The notes under the pieces are model-generated. The model was not told where the DNA came from and ran no database searches. It was given only the letters and a program-made list of their open reading frames with translations. This document shows, in pieces, positions 27,863-35,623 of a stretch of 64,000 nt of DNA (its first letter is position 1; every line of letters starts with the position of its first letter). Position numbers and translations under genes: made by a program. Source of the stretch: Henriciella sp. (GTDB taxonomy: Bacteria > Pseudomonadota > Alphaproteobacteria > Caulobacterales > Hyphomonadaceae); contig JAEPOM010000011.1 in assembly GCA_017642885.1 (NCBI GenBank), positions 1 through 64,000 on the forward strand. The letters are read 5' to 3'.

Positions 27863-27903
27863 CTCCTCAGTTTCACGAAACATAGCACAACTTACCATTT
27901 ATG

Positions 27904-27915
27904 TGAACGTGTTCA
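27904..27915. promoter_or_regulatory. Candidate TetR operator
   Basis: Arms TGAAC (27904-27908) and GTTCA (27911-27915) with a 2-base centre form an inverted repeat between the divergent Coq4-like and TetR genes, 42 bases before the proposed Coq4-like start. TetR dimers commonly bind such sites. Which of the two TetR proteins uses it is not known. Confidence 0.5.
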
Positions 27916-27985
27916 TTTAATTGATTGACCACATCACGCCTATCCCACCTCCGAAATCCGTAATTCTCGACCGAGCTTTGTGCCC

Positions 27986-28013
27986 TTGACTCACCGTACT
28001 GTTTTTTTATTAT
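27986..28013 (+). promoter_or_regulatory. Promoter of the second TetR gene, apparently giving a leaderless mRNA
   Basis: TTGACT (27986-27991) and TATTAT (28008-28013) are spaced by 16 bases, a good sigma-70 match. Transcription should start near 28020, one base before the ATG at 28021, and no ribosome site is visible between them. Confidence 0.6.
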
Positions 28014-28020
28014 CACCGTT

Positions 28021-28599
28021 ATGCCAAAAATAGTCGACCACGAAGAACGCCGCCGTGCCATCGCTTCCGCCGCCGTTGATGCCATAGCCGCAAACGGTCT
28101 CACAGGCGTGAAGCTGACAGATATTGCCCGCATGGCAGGCGTCACCACTGGCTCCATCGCCCACTATTTTTCAGACAAGGACGCCGTACTCGCTGCCGCT
28201 TTGGAAGAAGTGTGCACGCGCTTGTTCATTGAGATTGGTCAGCCAGATAATCCGCCCAGTGTCGCGGAGATCGCAACCACGCTCCCGACCAGCGAAGAAA
28301 AACGCAAGGAGTGGAAAGTCTGGCTCGCCTATTGGGGCCGCGCTCCGCATTCGCCCGCGCTGTCTCAAATCCACAGACAGTATTACGCAGAGATCGAAAC
28401 GGCTGTCGCTGAGGATATGGAGGGCATTCATCCAGATCCCCATCTCGCTGCTGCGGCGATCATTGCCGCGGTCGACGGCATCGGGACGCGCGCCACGCTG
28501 GAACCGGAACTCTGGCCCGAAGAGCGGCAAGTCGCTCTGCTGGATCAACTCATCTCGCCGATCATTCAATCGTTCACGTCGCAAACCCCCAACTCTTAA
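28021..28599 (+). CDS. TetR-family regulator, BetI-like
   Basis: The product is 192 residues. The N-terminal HTH (MPKIVDHEERRRAIASAAVDAIAANG, LTDIARMAGVTTGSIAHYFSDKDAVL) is of the BetI/TetR_C type. It lies 11 bases upstream of the PhyH gene on the same strand, so the two are probably co-transcribed, and it is likely to regulate that operon. The mRNA appears leaderless (see the promoter entry). Confidence 0.9.
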   Translation: MPKIVDHEERRRAIASAAVDAIAANGLTGVKLTDIARMAGVTTGSIAHYFSDKDAVLAAALEEVCTRLFIEIGQPDNPPSVAEIATTLPTSEEKRKEWKVWLAYWGRAPHSPALSQIHRQYYAEIETAVAEDMEGIHPDPHLAAAAIIAAVDGIGTRATLEPELWPEERQVALLDQLISPIIQSFTSQTPNS

Positions 28600-28610
28600 A
28601 GAGGTCGATC

Positions 28611-29501
28611 ATGCCATTGAAATATTTACCCGCAAGCGCCGCTCCCGAAGCTCTCGCCGACGCGCTGAAGACGGATGGCGCGTGTATTGTGGAAGGCCTT
28701 TTATCCTCGCAAGACCTCACCAGGATGAAACAGGAATGCATGCCCTTCATCGACGCGACCGATATGGGCCGCGATGATTTTACCGGGCGAAAGACGACGC
28801 GCACGGGCGCCCTTGTCGCGCGGTCCGCAGCGTGCCGCGACGCGGTGATGAACCCCGCCATCGTGAACGGCGCCAAGACCTTCCTCGCGCCCTACTGCGA
28901 GACGATCCAGCTTCACCTGACCCAGTTCATCCGGATCAAACCCGGACAAGAGGTCCAACCGCTTCACCGCGATCGACTGGCGTGGGGCGGTTACTTGCTG
29001 CCGACGCTTGAGCCTCAATTCAACACGATCTGGGCGATCACGGATTTCACCAAGGAAAACGGCGCGACCAACGTCATTCCAGGCTCAAACACATGGGATC
29101 CGGAGCGCAAGCCGAGCCGAGACGAAGTTGAGTATGCCGAGATGGAAGCCGGGTCTGCGTTGGTCTATTCTGGGTCGGTTGTTCATAGCGGCGGAGCGAA
29201 CGTGTCGGACGCTGATCGGATCGGCCTCAACATCACGTACGCACTTGGATGGCTGCGCCAGGAAGAGAATCAGTACCTGTCCTGCCCGCCGGAAATTGCC
29301 AAGGATTTCGACCCCGAGCTCCAAGCCATGTTGGGATACGCAATGGGGTCTTACGCGCTCGGTTACTTCACGCCACCGCTGCCACCTGGCCAGGGACCAG
29401 AAGTGGTTCCGCCTGACTTCCTGTTCAACGGCAAGGTCGCATCGTGGGGCGATGAAATGTACGAGAAAGTTTCTGCTCGCGCACAGGATGGCGCCGTCTA
29501 A
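28611..29501 (+). CDS. Phytanoyl-CoA dioxygenase (PhyH) family protein
   Basis: The product is 296 residues. The Fe(II) facial triad is visible as HxD in PLHRDRLAW (His about 119, Asp about 121) and a distal His in VVHSGG (about 192), with Arg of DADRIGL (about 203) for 2-oxoglutarate. The family hydroxylates acyl-CoA or small secondary metabolites. It follows the BetI-like regulator closely. The substrate is unknown. The last residues overlap the convergent Lrp gene by 4 bases. Confidence 0.9.
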   Translation: MPLKYLPASAAPEALADALKTDGACIVEGLLSSQDLTRMKQECMPFIDATDMGRDDFTGRKTTRTGALVARSAACRDAVMNPAIVNGAKTFLAPYCETIQLHLTQFIRIKPGQEVQPLHRDRLAWGGYLLPTLEPQFNTIWAITDFTKENGATNVIPGSNTWDPERKPSRDEVEYAEMEAGSALVYSGSVVHSGGANVSDADRIGLNITYALGWLRQEENQYLSCPPEIAKDFDPELQAMLGYAMGSYALGYFTPPLPPGQGPEVVPPDFLFNGKVASWGDEMYEKVSARAQDGAV

Positions 29502-29950
29502 GCGCGCTTATCCTTGGGCGATCCGAGGCTGATATGTGACGTGATGGAGCGCACTTGCGGCAACACGCCCAGAATATCCGCGTGGAACGCCTTGTAGGCC
29601 GGAAGGTCCTCCACTTCCACGCGTAGCAGATACTCGACCGCCCCGGTAATGTTGTGGCACTCCCGCACCTGCGGGGCGGCTTCCATCGCTCGTTCAAACG
29701 CTCTGGCATCCTTGGACAAGTGCGCATCAAGGCCCACCATGACGAAGACAATCAGGCCCGTGCCCAGCCTCGCGCGATCAAGAACAGCGCGATAGCCGGT
29801 AATCCATCCGTTTCGCTCCAGCTCCTGAACTCGGCGCAAGCAAGCAGATGGAGACAAACCGACTCGCGCGGCGAGGTCGGTATTGCTCATCCGCCCGTCG
29901 CCCTCAAGTTCATGCAATATATTGCGATTAATGCTGTCTAATTCCGCCAT
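29498..29950 (-). CDS. Lrp/AsnC-family regulator, divergent from indoleamine dioxygenase
   Basis: The product is 150 residues. The HTH is at about 6-55 (LDSINRNILHELEGDGRMSNTDLAARVGLSPSACLRRVQELERNGWI) and the RAM ligand domain at about 70-145 (FVMVGLDAHL, ECHNITGAVEYLLRVEVEDLPAYKAFHADIL). Such proteins bind amino acids and form octamers. Its position back to back with indoleamine dioxygenase makes it the likely tryptophan- or kynurenine-responsive regulator. TTATTGC lies right next to its start codon (29951-29957). Confidence 0.93.
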   Translation of the reverse strand: MAELDSINRNILHELEGDGRMSNTDLAARVGLSPSACLRRVQELERNGWITGYRAVLDRARLGTGLIVFVMVGLDAHLSKDARAFERAMEAAPQVRECHNITGAVEYLLRVEVEDLPAYKAFHADILGVLPQVRSITSHISLGSPKDKRA

Positions 29951-30011
29951 TTATTGCTTTTGAAGCTCCCTCATCACGCAGTTTCGTGAGAAATTGTGCA
30001 GGAAACCACGT

Positions 30012-30043
30012 ATTATTGCAACATAATTTGGGAGTGCAATAAT
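30012..30043 (+). promoter_or_regulatory. Inverted repeat spanning the indoleamine dioxygenase start codon
   Basis: Perfect 9-base arms ATTATTGCA (30012-30020) and TGCAATAAT (30035-30043) flank 14 bases containing the ribosome site GGGAG (30030-30034); the right arm includes the AT of the ATG at 30042. A third half-site TTATTGC lies at 29951-29957. It may be an Lrp operator and may also fold in the mRNA over the start codon. Confidence 0.6.
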
Positions 30044-31223
30044 GCTGAACCTGTCTGACTATGACATGTCCGCGGACCGCGGATTCCTCTGCCGCCACAA
30101 TGCTGATGACGTTGTATTGGGTGGCGATCTAGCTGTGATTCGAGACGTCGCCATGTCTCTTCCTCAACTCTTGCCCACGGGCCGTGTGCGCGACCTGCTG
30201 GTCGAGCGGTTGCCGCTCTTACACCTGCCTCTCGACGACATGAGCGATGCCGAGGCGCGGATGTGCATGGTCCACTACTCGTTCATGGTTCAGGCTTTTG
30301 TCTGGGGAGAACCCAAGGCTCCGACAGTGCTGCCGAAAAACCTCGCTGTGCCAATGGTGGCGCTCGCTGATCATCTCGGTCAGCAACCGCTGCTACCGTA
30401 TTCCGGCTATGTGCTCGACAATTGGGGGCTGGTGGACGCGGCCCGGCCGATTGATCTGGATAATGTGTACATGATCCAGAACTTCCTGAACGGACAGGAT
30501 GAGAACTGGTTCGTGCTGATCCATGTCGCGATTGAAGCCGCCGCGGGACGTGCCCTGGCAAACTTTGGCCCAATCATCGAGGCCAGCGCCGCTGACGATG
30601 TCGGCACCACCCGCCGCCTGCTCGAAGAGGTGGGTGAGACCTGGCACAAGATCAACTCCATCTTTGACCGGATGCCGGAACGCTGTGACCCGTATGTCTA
30701 TTTCGAGCGCGTCCGTCCCTACATTCACGGCTGGCGCGATAATCCTGCCTTGCCAAACGGGATCATTTACGAGGGCGTTGAGCGCTTTGGAACGGAGGCC
30801 CAGGCCTTCCGTGGACAAACCGGGTCGCAATCCTCGATTGTCCCCGCGATGGACGCCCTGCTTGGCGTCGGGCACGCAGCTGATCCGTTGCGCGAATATC
30901 TCGATCAGTTGCACATTTATCGCCCGCCCGCTCACCGCCGTTTCATCGACGACACGCGCGCGTCGAGCCAGTTGCGTACCTTTGTTGAAAAAGCGAGGGA
31001 TCGCGGCCTGACCGAGGCGTACAACACGATCATCCAGGCCATTGCGGATTTCCGCACCCGGCACCTGGAATACGCTGCGAGCTATATCAACAAGCAGCAA
31101 CGCGCCGCTTCTGGCAATGACACGGAAGTTGGCACCGGCGGCACACCGTTCATGCGGTACTTGAAGAAGCACCGCGACGAGACATCCGCCCGCCTGATAT
31201 CAAACGCCGCCAACGCGGCTTGA
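30042..31223 (+). CDS. Indoleamine 2,3-dioxygenase family heme protein
   Basis: The product is 393 residues, similar in length to human IDO1. The segments FRGQTGSQSSIVPAMDALLG, HLEYAASYI (heme-ligand His about 341, close to human His346) and GTGGTPFMRYLKK are IDO hallmarks. The enzyme would open the indole ring of L-tryptophan to N-formylkynurenine. Bacteria more often use tryptophan 2,3-dioxygenase, so an IDO is notable. No kynureninase or formamidase gene is nearby. A bidirectional terminator follows. Confidence 0.92.
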   Translation: MLNLSDYDMSADRGFLCRHNADDVVLGGDLAVIRDVAMSLPQLLPTGRVRDLLVERLPLLHLPLDDMSDAEARMCMVHYSFMVQAFVWGEPKAPTVLPKNLAVPMVALADHLGQQPLLPYSGYVLDNWGLVDAARPIDLDNVYMIQNFLNGQDENWFVLIHVAIEAAAGRALANFGPIIEASAADDVGTTRRLLEEVGETWHKINSIFDRMPERCDPYVYFERVRPYIHGWRDNPALPNGIIYEGVERFGTEAQAFRGQTGSQSSIVPAMDALLGVGHAADPLREYLDQLHIYRPPAHRRFIDDTRASSQLRTFVEKARDRGLTEAYNTIIQAIADFRTRHLEYAASYINKQQRAASGNDTEVGTGGTPFMRYLKKHRDETSARLISNAANAA

Positions 31224-31241
31224 CCTCAGACTCCAACAAAA

Positions 31242-31268
31242 AAAAGCCCCGCGCATTGCGGGGCTTTT
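31242..31268. terminator. Bidirectional terminator between the dioxygenase and dnaK
   Basis: An 11-base perfect stem (AAAAGCCCCGC and GCGGGGCTTTT) with a 5-base loop has an A run on one side and a T run on the other, so it can end both converging transcripts. Confidence 0.92.
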
Positions 31269-31290
31269 CTTATGTCTGGAGGTCAGCGAC

Positions 31291-33204
31291 TTAGGCGCTC
31301 TGACGGTTCTCGTCATCGACTTCTTCGAAGTCAGCGTCGACGACATCATCGCCGTCGGCAGCCGCGTCCGATGCAGCATCCGCGTTGGCCGCGTCAGCTT
31401 GCTGTGCGCCATAGATCGCTTCGCCGAGCTTCATGGCTGCCGTCATCAGAGCTTGATGCTTTTCCTGAATGTCAGCGGCGTCGTCGCCTTCCGCAGCGGT
31501 TTTCAGCGCGGCAGCAGCGTCTTCGATCTCTTTCTTCACATCTTCGCCGACTTTGTCGCCATGCTCTTCGAGCTGCTTCTCAGTCTGATGTGCGAGGCTT
31601 TCAGCATTGTTCTTCGCTTCAACCAGATCGCGGCGCTTCTTGTCTTCTTCTGCGTTGGCTTCAGCGTCTTTCATCATCGCATCGATATCGGCATCGTTGA
31701 GACCGCCATCGGCCTGGATGGTGATTTGCTGTTCTTTGCCGGTCGCCTTGTCCTTTGCGCCAACCGAGACAATGCCGTTTGCGTCGATGTCAAACGTCAC
31801 TTCGATTTGCGGAACGCCGCGCGGGGCTGGTGGAATATCTTCGAGGTTGAACTGGCCGAGGATCTTGTTGTCCGCTGCCATTTCACGCTCACCCTGGAAG
31901 ACCCGGATGGTCACCGCAGGTTGATTGTCTTCCGCCGTGGAGAAGGTTTGAGACTTCTTGGTCGGGATCGTCGTGTTACGGTCAATCAGACGCGTGAACA
32001 CACCGCCAAGCGTTTCAATGCCGAGCGAAAGTGGCGTCACGTCGAGTAGAACAACGTCTTTCACGTCGCCTTGCAGCACGCCGCCCTGGATCGCTGCACC
32101 AAGCGCTACGACTTCATCCGGGTTGACGCCTTTGTGAGGCTCTTTGCCGAAGAAGCCTTTCACGGCTTCCTGGACAGCTGGCATACGGGTCATACCGCCA
32201 ACCAGAACGACATCGTCAATGTCCGATGGATTCTTGCCAGCATCCGCCAGCGCCTTCTTACACGGATCAATGGTCCGCTTGATCAGGTCGCCGACCAGGC
32301 TTTCCAGCTTGGCACGCGTCAGCTTGATGTTGAGGTGCTTCGGCCCGGTCGCATCGGCCGTGATGAAAGGCAGGTTCACTTCGTAGGAAGAAGCAGACGA
32401 CAGCTCTTTCTTGGCTTTCTCAGCTTCCTCTTTGAGGCGCTGAAGCGCGAGCTTGTCGGTTTTCAGGTCAATGCCCTGCTCTTTCTTGAACTCGTCAGCG
32501 AGGAAATCGACAATGCGAAGATCGAAGTCTTCACCGCCGAGGAAGGTGTCACCATTGGTCGACAGAACTTCAAATACGCCATCGCCAATCTCGAGCAGAG
32601 ATACGTCAAACGTTCCGCCGCCAAGGTCGTAAACCGCGATGATTTTGTTTTCTTCTTTGTCGAGGCCATAGGCCAGCGCTGCTGCGGTCGGCTCGTTGAT
32701 GATCCGGAGAACTTCCAGACCGGCAATCTTGCCCGCGTCTTTCGTCGCCTGGCGCTGCGCATCGTTAAAGTAAGCCGGGACGGTGATCACGGCTTGAGTG
32801 ACTTCGCTGCCGAGATAGGCTTCAGCGGTTTCTTTCATCTTGGTCAGAATGAACGCGGAAACTTCTTGAGGCGCGTAATCTTTGTCGCGGCCTTTGACCC
32901 AGGCATCGCCATTCGGGCCTTTGACGATTTCAAACGGGCTGAGCTTTTTGTCTTTTTGCGCGGTCGGGTCGTCAAACGTACGACCGATCAGGCGCTTGAT
33001 CGCGTAGAAAGTGAAGTCGGGGTTCGTCACAGCCTGACGGCGCGCCGGCATCCCGATCAGTCGCTCACCGCCTTCGGTAAACGCCACAACAGACGGCGTG
33101 GTCCGTGCGCCTTCTGAGTTTTCGATAACTTTGGCGTCTCCGCCATCCATGACAGCGACGCAGCTATTGGTCGTGCCGAGGTCGATTCCAATAATCTTAC
33201 CCAT
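31291..33204 (-). CDS. dnaK: Chaperone DnaK (Hsp70)
   Basis: The product is 637 residues. The nucleotide-binding domain starts with [52 protein letters not shown] and [13 protein letters not shown] are present, and the C-terminus ends [15 protein letters not shown] with the acidic tail of bacterial DnaK. It refolds and protects proteins with DnaJ and GrpE. grpE lies 1.7 kb away on the same strand but with other genes between; dnaJ is not in the window. GGAGAG lies 7 bases ahead of the ATG. Confidence 0.97.
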   Translation of the reverse strand: MGKIIGIDLGTTNSCVAVMDGGDAKVIENSEGARTTPSVVAFTEGGERLIGMPARRQAVTNPDFTFYAIKRLIGRTFDDPTAQKDKKLSPFEIVKGPNGDAWVKGRDKDYAPQEVSAFILTKMKETAEAYLGSEVTQAVITVPAYFNDAQRQATKDAGKIAGLEVLRIINEPTAAALAYGLDKEENKIIAVYDLGGGTFDVSLLEIGDGVFEVLSTNGDTFLGGEDFDLRIVDFLADEFKKEQGIDLKTDKLALQRLKEEAEKAKKELSSASSYEVNLPFITADATGPKHLNIKLTRAKLESLVGDLIKRTIDPCKKALADAGKNPSDIDDVVLVGGMTRMPAVQEAVKGFFGKEPHKGVNPDEVVALGAAIQGGVLQGDVKDVVLLDVTPLSLGIETLGGVFTRLIDRNTTIPTKKSQTFSTAEDNQPAVTIRVFQGEREMAADNKILGQFNLEDIPPAPRGVPQIEVTFDIDANGIVSVGAKDKATGKEQQITIQADGGLNDADIDAMMKDAEANAEEDKKRRDLVEAKNNAESLAHQTEKQLEEHGDKVGEDVKKEIEDAAAALKTAAEGDDAADIQEKHQALMTAAMKLGEAIYGAQQADAANADAASDAAADGDDVVDADFEEVDDENRQSA

Positions 33205-33340
33205 AATATTTCTCTCCTAAGCCACCGCTTCTCGCCAAATTCGGCCTGCTATGCAGCACCAGCAATCTGCGGCTCTATACACAAAGATTCCGAGAGGTGA
33301 AGACGGTGTTTCAGTCCGGTCACTTCTTGGTTCATCACGC

Positions 33341-33368
33341 ATGTGGGAAACGTCGGGACATCTTCAAG
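33341..33368 (-). promoter_or_regulatory. Candidate heat-shock (sigma-32) promoter of dnaK
   Basis: Read on the minus strand: CTTGAA (33368-33363), 15 bases, CCCACAT (33347-33341), close to the sigma-32 consensus CTTGAA and CCCCATNT. The transcript would have a leader of about 130 bases. No CIRCE element (TTAGCACTC-N9-GAGTGCTAA) is seen before dnaK or hrcA-grpE. Confidence 0.55.
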
Positions 33369-33421
33369 GGGGAGAATGGCATTGAGACTGGCGAAGAATT
33401 CATTGGTCAATCAGTTGGTTT

Positions 33422-33440
33422 TTGCGTTACATTTGTCACA
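33422..33440 (+). promoter_or_regulatory. 19-base motif, copy 1, upstream of the SMP-30-like gene
   Basis: TTGCGTTACATTTGTCACA matches 17 of 19 bases with 40536-40554. It ends 20 bases before the ATG at 33461, so it lies in the promoter or leader. It contains the near-palindrome TTTGTCACAAA (33432-33442). Confidence 0.45.
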
Positions 33441-33460
33441 AATCACCTGGAGGACTTCGT

Positions 33461-34363
33461 ATGCGCCGTTTAGCACTCGTCTCATTTCTCGCCTTCGCCG
33501 CCTGTTCTCCGCCCGAATATGCGGATCCGGATGTCGTCGAAACTAAGGTCATCACAGAGGAAGCTGGAGCAGAAGCAACCCTGCCAACCGAAACCTCTAC
33601 CCTGCCCGAGCTGACGCAAGTCTGGGTGACTTCTGGGTTCGAAGCCCCCGAAGGCGTCGCAGTAGATGGCAATGTGCTCTACATCTCGAACGTGGCTGGC
33701 GAAGGCGATGCGAAGGATGGTGAAGGCTGGATCAGCCGCGTGTCCATGGACGGCACGGTCCTGGAAGAAAAATGGGTCGAAGGCCTGAACGCGCCAAAAG
33801 GACTCGGCATCAGAGACGGCAAACTATTCGTATCGGACTATGACGCTTATCACGTCATCGACATCGCGCGCGGCGAGATTGAAAATACATATCCCGTGGA
33901 GGGCGCCGGATTCCTCAACGACATCGCTGTTTGGCAAAATGGTGTCTATCTGAGTGATTCGGGCTCGGCGCGGATCTTCCAGATTGACGTAAACGGCTAC
34001 AAGGAGTGGCTCGCTGATGAGCGTCTTGGCGGCGTCAATGGATTGTGGCCCGACGGTGATCGTCTTCTGATCGCAACCATGAGCTCCGGCAGCCTGCTCG
34101 AAACGCGCGGCGCACGCGACCTAACAGAACTCGCCACCGGAATGGATAATGCGGACGGCATCGCGGTGCTGGATGATGGCAGCTATCTGGTTTCCAGCTG
34201 GCCCGGCCAGATCTGGCACGTCTCAAGCGATGGAGATGCAACAGAGCTCCACAACACGGTGGATGACACGATCTATCAGAACGACCTCACCCGCGTTGGC
34301 GACTTGATCATTGTCCCAAACTGGCAACCAGGAACCGTCACGGCCTGGCGGCTGGGCGACTAG
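33461..34363 (+). CDS. SMP-30/gluconolactonase-like beta-propeller lipoprotein
   Basis: The product is 300 residues from the ATG at 33461 (GGAGG about 7 bases upstream); a longer frame to 33422 lacks a ribosome site. The signal ends in lipobox FAAC. The mature part has propeller repeats (VTSGFEAPEGVAVDGNVLYISNVAG, GLNAPKGLGIRDGKLFVSDYD, GGVNGLWPDGDRLLIATMSSG, MDNADGIAVLDDGSYLVSSW), typical of the SGL/SMP-30 fold. The role is unknown; it would face the periplasm. It overlaps the next gene by 26 bases, tail to tail. Confidence 0.82.
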   Translation: MRRLALVSFLAFAACSPPEYADPDVVETKVITEEAGAEATLPTETSTLPELTQVWVTSGFEAPEGVAVDGNVLYISNVAGEGDAKDGEGWISRVSMDGTVLEEKWVEGLNAPKGLGIRDGKLFVSDYDAYHVIDIARGEIENTYPVEGAGFLNDIAVWQNGVYLSDSGSARIFQIDVNGYKEWLADERLGGVNGLWPDGDRLLIATMSSGSLLETRGARDLTELATGMDNADGIAVLDDGSYLVSSWPGQIWHVSSDGDATELHNTVDDTIYQNDLTRVGDLIIVPNWQPGTVTAWRLGD

Positions 34364-34868
34364 TTGGTTCGAACAACACCGTTCGGGCCGTCAAGTAGGC
34401 CCAAATCCCAGCACACATTGCCGGTATTCCGCCAATCAGCCACGCAAAGGGCAATCCGATCAGAGTATAGCCGCCCAAGTAGCCAAGCTGCTGAGCGAAA
34501 TCAAAACCCTGATCTGCATCTTCATAAGGAAGCCAAACAAGAAAGAACCAGACACCAACGACGAACGCATAGAGGGGTATTGTCAGCACGGTCCATCCCG
34601 AAGTGAACTCTTGTAGCTTAAAGTGCGTCGTTTCAGTCTCACGCAAACGCAACATCAAAATCGCTGCGCCGAGACTACAGGGCCAGATTGTAAAAAAGCC
34701 GACAACACCGAACGGCGTCAACCGGTCTTCGATGACGAAAATCAATATCCAGGACAATGGATTGAGCGGCCCAATTAGCAGCCAAGCGAGAAGCTTTCGC
34801 TCGCCATAGCGTCGTTTCGGTCTGAGCTTGCCCGGGGCGAATGTCGGATTGATCGGTGGACTTTGCAT
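34338..34868 (-). CDS. Membrane protein of unknown function
   Basis: The product is 176 residues with about four membrane helices (about 27-46, 51-70, 88-110, 128-160) and a basic N-terminus and C-terminus, so both ends probably lie in the cytoplasm. No family is recognised. Its 3' end overlaps the SMP-30-like gene by 26 bases, which supports the reality of both frames only weakly. Confidence 0.6.
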   Translation of the reverse strand: MQSPPINPTFAPGKLRPKRRYGERKLLAWLLIGPLNPLSWILIFVIEDRLTPFGVVGFFTIWPCSLGAAILMLRLRETETTHFKLQEFTSGWTVLTIPLYAFVVGVWFFLVWLPYEDADQGFDFAQQLGYLGGYTLIGLPFAWLIGGIPAMCAGIWAYLTARTVLFEPTSRPAARP

Positions 34869-34950
34869 GACGGTCTCCAGCGCTTCGTAAGAAAGCTGGA
34901 ACGACTAAGTAGAGTTCCCGATATGACAGGCTGCCGCGCGACAGTTTGGC

Positions 34951-35613
34951 TTAGTTCGCCTGACCTGCGCTCACCGCAACCATAGCAGCGCGGAGCGTCC
35001 GGTCCCCAATTCGCCAGCCGGCCTGGAACAGGCTCGCAATGGTGCCGTTCGGATGCTCCGACGGAATGTTCGCGACCGCCTGGTGCAGGTTCGGATCAAA
35101 CGCAGCGCCCGGCTCTACTTCAATCGCAGTTACGCCGTGCCGGGTTAGAACCGTATGCAGTTCCTTCTGGGTCATCTCGATCCCGCCCAGCAGGCCTTTA
35201 CCGCCTTCGGTGAGCGCTTCACGCTCGTCTTCCGGAAGAGCTTCCAGTGCCCGCGCCAAATTGTCGGAGACGCTTAGAAGATCGCGCGCAAACTTTTCAA
35301 TCGCATAGGTCCGCGCATCAGATTTTTCGCGCTCAGCGCGTTTGCGGAGATTTTCCATCTCTGCCAGCGCACGTAGCATCTGATCGCGCATTTCCTGCTT
35401 CTCGATTTCGAGTGCCAGGAATTGTTGCTCCATTGTCAGCGGTTCGGCTTCATCGCTCTCGGCCTCAGGTTCGGCATCAGCCTCATCGTCGGGGCTCGCA
35501 GCCTTGGCCGCTTTGAGGATCTCGTCCGCCGCAGCTTTCAGATCCGCTTTGCTCGCGTCGGGTCCGAGATCCGGGTTCTCAGGGGCATCGTCTTTGACTG
35601 TTTCGTCACTCAT
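34951..35613 (-). CDS. grpE: GrpE nucleotide exchange factor
   Basis: The product is 220 residues. An acidic N-terminal tail is followed by a long coiled coil (EMRDQMLRALAEMENLRKRAEREKSDA, about 80-115) and the beta domain VDPNPGxPFDPNLHQAV-like VEPGAAFDPNLHQAV with PNGTIASLFQAGWRIGDRTLRAAMV. It releases ADP from DnaK. It starts 10 bases after the hrcA stop, so hrcA-grpE are one operon. Confidence 0.96.
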   Translation of the reverse strand: MSDETVKDDAPENPDLGPDASKADLKAAADEILKAAKAASPDDEADAEPEAESDEAEPLTMEQQFLALEIEKQEMRDQMLRALAEMENLRKRAEREKSDARTYAIEKFARDLLSVSDNLARALEALPEDEREALTEGGKGLLGGIEMTQKELHTVLTRHGVTAIEVEPGAAFDPNLHQAVANIPSEHPNGTIASLFQAGWRIGDRTLRAAMVAVSAGQAN

Positions 35614-35623
35614 CTCTTGTCAC

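Noticed and set aside
32071-33117. Long plus-strand open frame opposite dnaK
   Set aside because: It mirrors the dnaK coding strand, has no ribosome site or domain, and such antisense frames are common opposite dnaK in high-GC genomes.
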